DNA from: Fimbriimonadaceae bacterium
GTDB taxonomy: Bacteria; Armatimonadota; Fimbriimonadia; Fimbriimonadales; Fimbriimonadaceae
Assembly: GCA_025455775.1 (NCBI GenBank)
Contig: JALOLT010000003.1
Location: forward strand, 1-47,911
DNA length: 47,911 nt
Direction: 5' to 3'
Shown: piece by piece, positions 34,488 through 42,218 of the stretch
How positions within the stretch are numbered: position 1 is the first letter of the stretch
Layout: every line of letters starts with the position of its first letter
Program-made: the position numbers and the translations under genes
Notes under the pieces: model-generated
The model's input: the letters and a program-made list of their open reading frames with translations, nothing else
Databases searched by the model: none
Told to the model about the DNA's origin: nothing

Positions 34488-35618
34488 ATGCTGACGTTTC
34501 TCACCATTTTTTACTGCACTCTGGCGGGAATATCGCTGCTGAACGGGCTTTTGATGCGGCGCCCGAGTGGCAAAAAGGCATCTGGGATCAAGATTTGCGC
34601 TTTGATCCCAGCACGGGATGAAGAGAAGAATCTGGCGACACTCTTGCCATCGCTTGTCGGTGAGGTGGATGGGGTTTACGTTTATAATGATCATTCTAGC
34701 GACAAGACAGGGGAAATTGCTCGTTCCCTTGGGGCAAGTGTCATCGAGGGTGATGATCTGCCGAAAGGGTGGACTGGCAAGAACAATGCATGCCACCGTT
34801 TGGGGCAAAGTTTGGCAACTCAGGCCAGAGATGATGTCTGGTGGGTTTTTCTGGATGCCGATACCAGGCCACGGCCAGGATTTCGGGGTGCTTTAGAGTC
34901 CTTAATTGCCGAGATCGGTACGTCCAAGCCTGTCATTACAGGTTTCACCAAAATGTTGCCGGGAAGAGGGCTCGAGCCGGTTTATATGAGTTGGGTGCCC
35001 TGGATCCTGCTCGCGACTTGTCCCTTTGGTTTGATCTGTCGCCTTCCCCAGAATCGGTGGAATCATCCTCGCTTTACGAATGGCCAATTTGTTTTGTGGC
35101 GATCGACGAGCTATCTTGATTTGCTCCCGAATGAAGCGGTCAAGGGGGCAGTTTTGGAGGATGTGGCAATGGGTCGCTGGCTCGCCCAAAAGGGGGTTCC
35201 GGTCGAAGTCGTGGATATCAGTGGGTTTTTGGGAGTGCAGATGTACGAAAACCTTGAAGCAGCCCACGAAGGCATGAAAAAGAACTCCTTTGAGATCACA
35301 GGCTCGCTTTTGGGTTCCTGGGGGCTGGCTTTGTTGTTTTTGTTCGTGAGCATTGGGTGGTTGCTCCCTTGGGGCTCCGAGGGTGCAGTGTTGATTATTG
35401 CTTTGCTCTTTTCCCGGCTCATGAGTGGTTTGTTTGCTGGTCATCCATTGTGGACCTTGCCTCTGTTTCCATTGACCCTCGTGATGGCGGCTCACACAGT
35501 GTTGGAATCGGCTTATAGTCGCCTGGGGGCTGGTGGTGGTGCGACTTGGAAGGGAAGGAGGGTGGGCCAGGTGACCCTACCGGAAGAGAAAGGATCGGAT
35601 GTTCCGGAGGCTTCCTGA
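34488..35618 (+). CDS. GT2 family glycosyltransferase, likely carotenoid glycosyltransferase
   Basis: This 376-aa protein has an N-terminal membrane helix (LTFLTIFYCTLAGISLLNG), then a GT-A fold: CALIPARDEEKNLATLLPSL, VDGVYVYNDHSSDKTGEIA, VWWVFLDADTRPRPG (DXD-like) and a C-terminal LEDVAMGRWLAQKG motif. Three further hydrophobic segments end the protein. This layout is that of CruG/CrtQ-type enzymes that glycosylate carotenoids, and CruG genes often sit beside cruF. The gene is divergent from the cruF-like gene, with their ATGs separated by a single base. It probably completes the hydroxyl-glycosyl-acyl tail with CruF and the PlsC-like enzyme. The upstream TTG at 34479 is a less likely start. 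Confidence 0.85.
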   Translation: MLTFLTIFYCTLAGISLLNGLLMRRPSGKKASGIKICALIPARDEEKNLATLLPSLVGEVDGVYVYNDHSSDKTGEIARSLGASVIEGDDLPKGWTGKNNACHRLGQSLATQARDDVWWVFLDADTRPRPGFRGALESLIAEIGTSKPVITGFTKMLPGRGLEPVYMSWVPWILLATCPFGLICRLPQNRWNHPRFTNGQFVLWRSTSYLDLLPNEAVKGAVLEDVAMGRWLAQKGVPVEVVDISGFLGVQMYENLEAAHEGMKKNSFEITGSLLGSWGLALLFLFVSIGWLLPWGSEGAVLIIALLFSRLMSGLFAGHPLWTLPLFPLTLVMAAHTVLESAYSRLGAGGGATWKGRRVGQVTLPEEKGSDVPEAS

Positions 35619-35713
35619 GGGTGGCCTGTGGCCGGGACCCTTGCGGAGGGGTGGGCGTTTCTGGTTTACTGTTTGTTCCAGTCACCCGGTTTCTAGCCTG
35701 GTGAACTCCGCGT

Positions 35714-35789
<76 letters not shown>

Positions 35790-35797
35790 AAAATCTT

Positions 35798-35829
35798 AAA
35801 ATGGGGTCACTCTTTGGTGATCCCATTTT
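35798..35829 (+). terminator. tRNA-Ala terminator
   Basis: AAAATGGGGTCAC / GTGATCCCATTTT (13-bp stem with one G-T pair, 6-nt loop) lies 8 nt after the tRNA and ends in a T run within the stem. Confidence 0.8.
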
Positions 35830-35847
35830 AGGTTTAGGAGGTTGGGG

Positions 35848-35938
35848 CGAGAAGTTGAGCGGAGCGAAATCCCGCCGAGTCTGCGAGGGAAATGAGCGGA
35901 GCGAATCGGGAACCCCCCTTACCTCCACCAAAAATCTT
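35848..35938. repeat. 65-bp direct repeat plus tRNA 3'-end copy (DR1)
   Basis: 35848-35912 is identical over 65 bp to 36160-36224. It is followed by CCCCCTTACCTCCACCAAAA and ATCTT (35914-35938), a 25-bp copy of the tRNA 3' end and its flank at 35773-35797. This has the form of an attachment-site duplication made by an element integrating into the tRNA gene. Confidence 0.85.
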
Positions 35939-35969
35939 TAAGTTGGGGCTGCCTCTTTCTCTTGTAAGT

Positions 35970-36142
35970 TGCCTACCCCGCCTCCCCGAGGCCACGCCCT
36001 CCCCTCAGCTTGTGCTTCGGGGCTGCGCCTCGGCGGGGCAGGTGAGTTCGAAGTGGAGACTTGGAGGAAAGGTCCCCTGGGCGTGATCGGACAGCGTCCT
36101 TGGAAACCTCAGAGGGGGCTGCCCGTTTTGAGACGGTCCCAT
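35970..36142. repeat. Interspersed repeat, copy B (core inverted relative to copy A)
   Basis: Left arm TGCCTACCCCGCC (35970-35982), core 35983-36031, right arm GGCGGGGCAGGTG (36032-36044). The core is the reverse complement of the copy A core (13755-13803) with one mismatch in 49, but the downstream flank GAGTTCGAAGTGGAGAC... is in the same orientation in both copies. It ends near a hairpin with ATTTTCTT (about 36115-36148). Confidence 0.88.
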
Positions 36143-36159
36143 TTTCTTGGTAGATGTGC

Positions 36160-36240
36160 CGAGAAGTTGAGCGGAGCGAAATCCCGCCGAGTCTGCGAGG
36201 GAAATGAGCGGAGCGAATCGGGAAGCCCCCTTACCTCCAG
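36160..36240. repeat. 65-bp direct repeat plus tRNA 3'-end copy (DR2)
   Basis: Second copy of the 65-bp repeat (36160-36224), followed by GCCCCCTTACCTCCAGCA, a two-mismatch copy of the tRNA-Ala 3' end. The Toprim/primase remnant begins right after it, so this is the likely junction of an integrated element. Confidence 0.8.
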
Positions 36241-36241
36241 C

Positions 36242-36529
36242 AATCAACAAAGTGTCACCCATGTCTTGGTGTGCTCGCAAGTCGCCGATCAGGCGGGGGA
36301 TGATGCCGCCGAACGGATGGGGGGCGAACTCCAAGCGTTTGGGGCCTGTTGCTCCAGGCATCGGCCAAACGCTGGGAAAGACTGGAACGAGCTTCTCCAA
36401 ACCCAAGGGGCGGAAGCGGTCCGGGCTTCTCTCGCTTCGATCCGGGCCACCGATCCTCTCAGCATCTATGAACCCGTCCCGCCTGGTCTGTTTGAAGAGG
36501 CCGAGGTTGACCCCTTCGCGGATGACTAG
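36242..36529 (+). pseudogene. Toprim/primase-like mobile-element protein, C-terminal remnant
   Basis: An open frame with no start of its own runs from the repeat junction to TAG 36529. It contains QVADQAGDDAAERMGGELQ, then RHRPNAGKDWNELLQTQGAE. This matches the C-terminal end of Toprim-type primases and DUF3991/TraC-like plasmid proteins, where '...D.D.AG..Aa..l...L......rP...KDWNe.L' is typical. The family's catalytic N-terminal domains are missing; the segment was cut at the att-like repeat. It is the best evidence that the downstream cassette arrived on a plasmid-like or integrative element. It overlaps spurious frames on both strands. Confidence 0.65.
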
Positions 36530-36747
36530 GAACGGTAGGAATAGGTTCACCGATGGGGAGCTACCGTCAACAGTTTACGAAGTGTTTACGCGGCCCGATC
36601 CCTGCTGAACACCTCTCAAAATGTCGTTTAGGTCGCGTAGCAGACTCAAAAGCGTCCCTCGCGTCCAGTATCGAACTCATGAAGGTGGAGCTTCTCCTTT
36701 TCCAGAAGAACACATTGGGGCTTTTCAACCCCGAAAAGGAGATTCTC
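36530..36747. other. Intergenic leader with ribosome-site-sequestering hairpin
   Basis: No gene is supported here. TCTCCTTTT (36693-36701) pairs perfectly with AAAAGGAGA (36734-36742), which contains the Shine-Dalgarno AAGGAG of the small gene at 36748, with an inner GGGG/CCCC stem. A longer in-frame start at 36553 lacks a ribosome site. Confidence 0.5.
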
Positions 36748-36891
36748 ATGGAGAAAGACAAACACAAACCAGACACCTCGAAAGAGGCACCTCGACCAAA
36801 CCAAGAGCCGAAGCCGCGTAAAACAGGGCGAGAGTTTACGGACGACAAAATCCGCCGCACTCAGGCCACGCCTGGGAAAAGATACGGTTAG
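36748..36891 (+). CDS. Small basic, hydrophilic protein, unknown
   Basis: This 47-aa protein opens MEKDKHKPDTSKEAPRPNQE and ends in a basic stretch (KPRKTGREFTDDKIRRTQAT). It is rich in Lys, Arg, Pro and Glu, with no hydrophobic core, so it is probably disordered. The start ATG is supported by AAGGAG 6 nt upstream. That Shine-Dalgarno is covered by the hairpin described at 36693-36742, so translation may be controlled. It sits 85 nt before the Rhs gene inside the acquired region. Function is unknown; a small regulator, chaperone-like helper or decayed fragment are all possible. Confidence 0.55.
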   Translation: MEKDKHKPDTSKEAPRPNQEPKPRKTGREFTDDKIRRTQATPGKRYG

Positions 36892-36913
36892 GCAAAGTAG
36901 GCATTACTTTATT

Positions 36914-36953
36914 GAACCTCGCTCGCATATTTACGGGCGAGGTTCCCTATAAT
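36914..36953 (+). promoter_or_regulatory. Promoter region of rhs gene with palindrome
   Basis: TATAAT at 36948-36953 is a good -10 box 24 nt before the ATG, but no clear -35 is spaced correctly. An inverted repeat GAACCTCGCTCG / CGGGCGAGGTTC (36914-36925 and 36934-36945) overlaps the -35 zone and could be an operator or the terminator of the small gene. GAGGAG lies 8 nt before the start. Confidence 0.5.
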
Positions 36954-36976
36954 GAGAGAATCCGAGGAGTTCCCCT

Positions 36977-39900
36977 ATGTCGCTCACCGCTCTTTCCCGT
37001 TCCCGTACGTTCCGTGCCCTGTCACTGTTTATGGCCGGGACGATGACCTACAGCGCGTCGGCGGCGGGATTGAACGCCCTGACTCTTGGAGCGGTGGAAC
37101 TCGGTTCTCAGATTCTGAGGGGACGGGCACCTCACTTCACCGAGCGTCCGACGAAGGTGTTCCGTGGTGACAACCCGCGCCGGGACGCCTTACGGTCAAG
37201 CTGGTGGACACCGAGACTCCAACGCGACCTAGAAAGCGCCGAGTTCTCCCGTGAGATTGATCAGGCTGTGCAGCGGGGAGAGGTTTACGCAAGCCTCGAC
37301 CCCGCCGGGCTCGTTCCTCTCCTCCGCGGGCAGGTTCAAGGTGGAGGCGGTTCGGGTAGCGGGGGTGCCGCACCGGGTGAAAGTGGTGGACCATCGGGAG
37401 GTTCTGGCTCAGGTGGTGGTACCGTACCAGGTGGTGGAGGAGCACCTTCTGGGGGAGGCGGCGGCCTTGGAGGAGAAACCAACACCAACACAGGAAACAA
37501 GCTCACCACCCTTCCCATTGTCGGTTGGTCATCTCGCGGGGATTCCGCCATTGGTTTCACCCTCTATCACAACAGCGTTGGAACTTACAACGGCGCGTTG
37601 GGGCAAGGATGGAGCCACTCCTACGACGTGTCCATTGCCTACACGCCAGGCTCTTCGGCTATCATTCGCATGGCCGACGGTCTTCAGGTGCCGTACACTG
37701 AGTCAAGCGGAACGTTCACACCACCAACAGGCTGTTACCACAGCCTAGTCAAGAACACGAACGGTTCTTGGACGCTGACCTTCAAAAACCAATCCAAGTA
37801 CCAGTTCAACACTGCGGGCCTCTTGACAGCGGTTCAAGATCGGGCCGGGAACTCGGTTAGCGTGCACCGGAACGCTGGGGGGCAGATTACGTCCATCGCT
37901 TCTCCCGATGGCAGAGCCCTTAGTTTCGCTTACGATACAAACAACCGGGTTTCTAGCGTCACCGACCCCACGAACCGGGTCTGGAGCTTCACCTACAACG
38001 CTTCTGGCCAACTTACTGGGGTCACCTATCCGGCCCTGAACGGAACCCTGTACACGCGGGGCTTTACGTATAACGCGGCCCATGACATCCTCACCGAGAC
38101 CGATCTAAGGGGGAAAGTCTGGTCGTGGACGTACGATTCCAGCGGGAAGATGCTCTCTTTCACGAATCCGTTGAACCTGACCACGGGATACTCCTACACC
38201 GCTTCTGCCACCACGATCACGTTCCCAAACGGCACGACTCGTACGGACAACTATTCGAGTGGCCTTGTTGCCAGTTCGGTGGATCAAGCGGGGTTCTCTC
38301 AGAGCTATGTCTACGACGCGAACCGGAACCTCACGAGCCTCACCGATAAGCGCGGGAAAGTGTGGCAGTTCACTTATGACGCCAAGGGCAACCGTCTTAC
38401 CGCCAAGAACCCGCTGAACCAGACTTGGACTTACTCCTACAATGCCACGAACGATCTGACGAGCAAAGTTAGCCCCTTAGGGCACACGACCACCTACGTC
38501 TACAACGGTCAGGGGAAGGTCACGGGTGTTACCGATCCGCTGAGTCGTCAGAGCGTGACCCGAAGCTACGATGGATACGGGCAGGTTATCTCATCCGCCG
38601 ATGCCCTTGGTCGAACTTCCACATACACCTATAACCTTCGGGGGGATTTGACCGGGGCCACTAATCCTTCTGGTGTAACTTCCACCACGACTTACGACGA
38701 GTTATCGCGTCCGGTGACGGTTACTGATGCGTTGGGGAATCAAACAGGGATCAGTTACGACGAGTGGAGTCGTGTCGTTACCACCACCCAACCAGGTGGA
38801 GCAACCGCTACGGTTACCTACAACCGGGCAAATCAGCCCATTTCCGCTTCAGACCAAGCCGGGCGGACAACTTATTCAAGCTACAACGATGCGGGATGGC
38901 TATTGAGTAAGACCAATGGACGAGGGGATACCGAAAGCTATACCTATAACAACCTCGGCCTGGTTGCAGCGATTACGAACGGGAGAGGCAAGACCCGTAC
39001 ATTCACCTACACAGTCAGGAATGAGGTAGCTTCGCTCAACCTTCCAGATGGTTCAACCGAGCAGTGGAGCTACAACGCTAACGGGGACGCTTCTGCATAC
39101 ACAAACCCACTTGCTCAGGTTATCTACTACGGGCAGGATGATGGTGGGCGTTATACGCTGGTGGACTACCCTACAGGCACGGACACGGCTTTCTCTTACG
39201 ATGCCGCTGGACGCAGGACGGGCATGGCGGACGCTACCGGAACCACCACCTGGGTCTACGATGCAGCTACTCAGCTCACCCAGATTGTTCAACCCCAAGG
39301 GACGCTTAACTACACCTATAATCTCGCTGGCCAACGTACGGGCCAGATTGGAGCGGGCCAGAGCCAAAGCTGGGTCTACAATGCCTCAAGCGGTCGTCTA
39401 ATGAGCCAAACGAACGGTTTTGGTGAGACGACGGGCTTCCTTTATGACTCCCTTGGCTGCACCTCCCGTAAGACGTTCTCTTCGGGACAGTACGAGGAAT
39501 ACGGCTACGACAACCGAAACCGGGTGACGAGCATCGTTCTGAAGAACTCATCGGGTACGACGCTCAGGACTCAGAGCTATGCCTACGACGCAAGCTCTAA
39601 GATCACGGCGCACACGGTAAACGGGGTGACCACGGCCTACAACTACGATGGGGCAGGCCAGCTTCTTTCCGAGTCTCGGCCCGGTTACAGCGGGGCTTAC
39701 ACCTACGACGGGAATGGCAACCGCCTCACCCGCACAGTCAATGGAGTTACCGAAGCTTATACCTATGACGATGGCGACAAACTCCTCAACGTCTCCATTG
39801 GTGGAAACGTGGTCAAGAGCTACGGCTACGATGCGGCGGGGCGAACCACCTCGGTTGTTTCTTCGGCGGGAACCACGACCTTAGCCTATGACTTCGAGAG

Positions 39901-40813
39901 CCGGGCCACTAGCATCGTGGGACCTGGAGTCTCTCAGTCCAATATCTACAACGGGCTAGACACGAGAGTGGGCTCGACAACAAACGCCGCCTCTCGTACA
40001 TTCTTGCGAGACGGAGCATATGTCACTGACCCTGTTCTCGCGGATGGTGCGGCCACTTATACGCCAGGTGTCTCTGAGCGCAGGGGAGCGGTAACGACCT
40101 TCCTGCACTCGGGACTCAAGAACGCGGACGCCCAAAGCGGAACCAGCCAAGCGGTGGCGGCATCCCGGCAGTACGACGCCTTTGGAAATCTCGTGGCTTC
40201 ATCGGGCACTTGGAGCGGCCCGTTCGGCTATGCGGGAGGCTTCGGCTACCAGGAGGACGCCACGGGGCTCCGGCTCCTCGGGCACCGCTACTATGACTCA
40301 TCAACGGGGCGATTCCTAACCCGTGACCCGATCAAGGATGGAGGTAACTGGTATGTCTATTGCGGCAACTCCCCGACGGAATTTGCTGATCCCAATGGCC
40401 TGATGCTGGTTTCGCTCTTGCTTGAAATGTCCCAGCCCAGGTACGAAGTAAAGCTTCGCGTGATGAACGTGGGTAACCCCGTGCACCCAACGGGACACGC
40501 TTGGGTGGATGTGAGAGACCGACATACAGGTGAGCACCATACCTACGGAAACTTTCAGGATGGAGCAGCTCAAGATGCAGAATTGCTTGGAGGGGACAAA
40601 CCTGATGCCGAAAGAGTGTTGAACCTCAGTGAACTGCAGGGAGAGCCGATGGATCCATCTGACAATGGATGGCCATATCATACGCTATGGTTCAATTGCG
40701 TAACATTTGCCCTTGTTGAGTGGGAGAGGCTGACTGGTGAGTCGATACCTCTTCCCATGCCACATAGGCCAGGAGACTTATACTTGACACTGAGATATTT
40801 GGCTACTGAATGA
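36977..40813 (+). CDS. Rhs/YD-repeat protein with candidate C-terminal papain-fold toxin tip
   Basis: This 1278-aa protein has a hydrophobic N-terminus (residues about 12-32, TFRALSLFMAGTMTYSASA) as an export signal or anchor. A Gly/Ser-rich linker (about 116-172) follows, then an RHS N-terminal domain (YHNSVGTYNGALGQGWSHSY) and many YD repeats, for example SYVYDANRNLTSLTDKRGK. The RHS core end GLRLLGHRYYDSSTGRFLTR, then YCGNSPTEFADPNGLM (PNGL at 1139-1142), marks the shell boundary. The 136-residue tip is unlike the core: it has VHPTGHAWVDV (His1174) and LWFNCVTFALVEW (Cys1241). A His-before-Cys order with an Asn before Cys suits a permuted NlpC/P60-like or LRAT-like papain fold. The next gene overlaps the stop (ATGA). 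GAGGAG supports ATG 36977. Confidence 0.93.
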   Translation: MSLTALSRSRTFRALSLFMAGTMTYSASAAGLNALTLGAVELGSQILRGRAPHFTERPTKVFRGDNPRRDALRSSWWTPRLQRDLESAEFSREIDQAVQRGEVYASLDPAGLVPLLRGQVQGGGGSGSGGAAPGESGGPSGGSGSGGGTVPGGGGAPSGGGGGLGGETNTNTGNKLTTLPIVGWSSRGDSAIGFTLYHNSVGTYNGALGQGWSHSYDVSIAYTPGSSAIIRMADGLQVPYTESSGTFTPPTGCYHSLVKNTNGSWTLTFKNQSKYQFNTAGLLTAVQDRAGNSVSVHRNAGGQITSIASPDGRALSFAYDTNNRVSSVTDPTNRVWSFTYNASGQLTGVTYPALNGTLYTRGFTYNAAHDILTETDLRGKVWSWTYDSSGKMLSFTNPLNLTTGYSYTASATTITFPNGTTRTDNYSSGLVASSVDQAGFSQSYVYDANRNLTSLTDKRGKVWQFTYDAKGNRLTAKNPLNQTWTYSYNATNDLTSKVSPLGHTTTYVYNGQGKVTGVTDPLSRQSVTRSYDGYGQVISSADALGRTSTYTYNLRGDLTGATNPSGVTSTTTYDELSRPVTVTDALGNQTGISYDEWSRVVTTTQPGGATATVTYNRANQPISASDQAGRTTYSSYNDAGWLLSKTNGRGDTESYTYNNLGLVAAITNGRGKTRTFTYTVRNEVASLNLPDGSTEQWSYNANGDASAYTNPLAQVIYYGQDDGGRYTLVDYPTGTDTAFSYDAAGRRTGMADATGTTTWVYDAATQLTQIVQPQGTLNYTYNLAGQRTGQIGAGQSQSWVYNASSGRLMSQTNGFGETTGFLYDSLGCTSRKTFSSGQYEEYGYDNRNRVTSIVLKNSSGTTLRTQSYAYDASSKITAHTVNGVTTAYNYDGAGQLLSESRPGYSGAYTYDGNGNRLTRTVNGVTEAYTYDDGDKLLNVSIGGNVVKSYGYDAAGRTTSVVSSAGTTTLAYDFESRATSIVGPGVSQSNIYNGLDTRVGSTTNAASRTFLRDGAYVTDPVLADGAATYTPGVSERRGAVTTFLHSGLKNADAQSGTSQAVAASRQYDAFGNLVASSGTWSGPFGYAGGFGYQEDATGLRLLGHRYYDSSTGRFLTRDPIKDGGNWYVYCGNSPTEFADPNGLMLVSLLLEMSQPRYEVKLRVMNVGNPVHPTGHAWVDVRDRHTGEHHTYGNFQDGAAQDAELLGGDKPDAERVLNLSELQGEPMDPSDNGWPYHTLWFNCVTFALVEWERLTGESIPLPMPHRPGDLYLTLRYLATE

Positions 40814-41205
40814 TGAACCAGAAACGCTGGATGCTTCTTTGCGGGATTGCGCTTTTGCTCATTTGCACTGGGCTGCTTGTCGGACAGTTGCGCGACCACT
40901 ACGTGCTTCGTTCGCAGATTGAAGGAGAGGCGACGTGGACAGTAAGGATTTTGCCAAACGGCAAGAAAGTACTGCTTGTTGAAGGTATTCAGGCAAACAG
41001 TGTTGGCTCAAACTTACTTCTATCTGGTGGGTGGGCAAGCAATACGTTTACGTTGGAGGTCTTTAGTTTTCCGTTCCGGAAGTCAAAACTTAGAATTCCT
41101 GTCGATCCAATAGTTGTGGCCGTACCACCCAACATCGACACGGACCATGTCACGGTTCAGGTAGCGCGAGGAGATAGCTATCTGGTGCTCAAGAAAGTGC
41201 CCTGA
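40810..41205 (+). CDS. Membrane-anchored small protein, candidate immunity to the Rhs tip
   Basis: This 131-aa protein begins MMNQKRWMLLCGIALLLICT, a basic N-terminus and a single membrane helix (about 7-26). The remaining 100 residues form a beta-rich outer domain (GEATWTVRILPNGKKVLLVE, FTLEVFSFPFRKSKLRIPV, VTVQVARGDSYLVLKK). No known family is recognised. The start overlaps the Rhs stop by 4 nt (ATGA), the usual position of an immunity gene, and the anchored outer domain fits protection against a toxin acting in the periplasm. This role is inferred, not shown. Two adjacent ATGs (40810, 40813) are possible starts. Confidence 0.6.
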   Translation: MMNQKRWMLLCGIALLLICTGLLVGQLRDHYVLRSQIEGEATWTVRILPNGKKVLLVEGIQANSVGSNLLLSGGWASNTFTLEVFSFPFRKSKLRIPVDPIVVAVPPNIDTDHVTVQVARGDSYLVLKKVP

Positions 41206-41241
41206 GGTAAACAATGGACGACTTCAAGTAGCGCGCTTTCC

Positions 41242-41388
41242 TGGATTGGACAGCTCCCTTTTTCTTTCTCACTCTATAGAGTAGTGCTCCTCCGTCATTT
41301 TGTCTTGTGATGTCTTGAAAGAGGAAACGGGGGTCTGTCCCTCGAGGGCGGAGTGCTTCCTTTCGTTGTTGTAAAAGTTGCGGAAGAG
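41242..41388 (-). mobile_element. IS3-type insertion sequence remnant (transposase C-terminus)
   Basis: On the minus strand a frame ending at TGA 41269-41271 reads ...INLFRNFYNNERKHSALEGQ, then TPVSSFKTSQDK. This is the C-terminal end of an IS3/rve-type transposase, where 'YN.eRpHsaLgg.tP' is diagnostic. The sequence beyond the stop includes GGATTGGACAGCTCCC (about 41244-41259), possibly the element's terminal inverted repeat. The transposase body and the other end are absent; its 5' side abuts the GH10 fragment at about 41386-41390. It marks the right edge of the accessory region. Confidence 0.75.
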
Positions 41389-41866
41389 GTTGATCGACCA
41401 GAAGGTGCCGATCCACGCAGTTGGAATTCAAGCCCACTGGCGAATGGATCTGCCCCTGGATCAGACCGAAAAGGCGATTCAGGAGTTTCACGCCCTTGGG
41501 CTGAAGGTGATGATCACAGAACTTGATATTGGGGTGCTTCCCACCCAGTATCAGGGAGCTGACCTCTCCCGGGGGACAACTATGACGCCAGAGCAGCAGG
41601 CAGTGATGAACCCTTACACAAAGGGGCTGCCAGCTGATGTTGCCAGGCTGCATGGTGAGCGTTATAGACAAGCCTTCGAGCTTTTTTTGAAGCACAGGGA
41701 CAAGGTTGGTCGCGTCACGCTCTGGGGCGTCCACGACGGACTGTCTTGGCTCAATGGCTTTCCCATCCGCGGCCGGACTGATTACCCTCTCCTTTTTGAC
41801 CGTAACCTCAAACCTAAGCCAGCATTCTTTGCTGTCCAACAGGCGGCGCAAGCGGCGCGTCAATAG
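41386..41866 (+). pseudogene. GH10 endo-1,4-beta-xylanase, N-terminally truncated
   Basis: From about RLIDQKVPIHAVGIQAHW the frame matches the C-terminal half of family GH10: the substrate strand, MITELDIGVLP with the nucleophile Glu, GERYRQAFELFLKHRDKVGR, VTLWGVHDGLSWLNGFP (the conserved Trp pair) and PLLFDRNLKPKPAFFAV. The N-terminal half, with the acid/base Glu in the 'DVVNE' strand and any signal peptide, is missing: the sequence ahead is the IS3 remnant on the other strand. Hence the gene was cut by the insertion or the loss that made this junction. The stop is TAG 41866, and the remnant is presumably inactive. Confidence 0.88.
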
Positions 41867-42218
41867 GGTTGGTTCGCTCCAGCTTCCTCGGCCTCAAACG
41901 GAACTAATGGCGATTGCGAGAGTGGGGTTTATCGCACTTCTCGCAATCGCGGCGGTGTAGTCAGCGTGAACTGTCTCAGCCGACGTGAAGTTTGGCAAGA
42001 TCCCTCCACAAGGACAAAAAGCTTCTACCGGAAATGGGAATGGGGGTAGAGGTAGGGGAAAATGGATCAACCGGCCCATGCGTTCCAGACTTTGGGGCCG
42101 TCGGGTTCCGCTCCCATGACACAGGCGAACAAAAGCTTAAACAAACGCTAACGTTTTCTTATTCCCTTCTTAATGACAGCAAATCATCCTGTGGGCAGGT
42201 CTGAGAGGACTTGCCCTT
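41867..42218. other. Intergenic region with two hairpins
   Basis: No gene is seen. GCGATTGCGAGA / TCTCGCAATCGC (41910-41921 and 41939-41950) is a perfect 12-bp stem that may end transcription of the xylanase remnant. Just before the prepilin start, GGGCAGGTCT-GAGA-GGACTTGCCC (42193-42216) folds with two G-T pairs and overlaps the Shine-Dalgarno (GAGAGGAC), which could regulate translation. Confidence 0.55.

Noticed and set aside
35848-36240. CRISPR array
   Set aside because: Only two 65-bp repeats spaced by about 250 bp, next to a tRNA, and no cas genes; the pattern fits attachment-site duplication.
36005-36550. 181-codon minus-strand frame in the repeat region
   Set aside because: It crosses the interspersed repeat and the opposite-strand Toprim remnant, whose frame shows a family pattern; no ribosome site is present.
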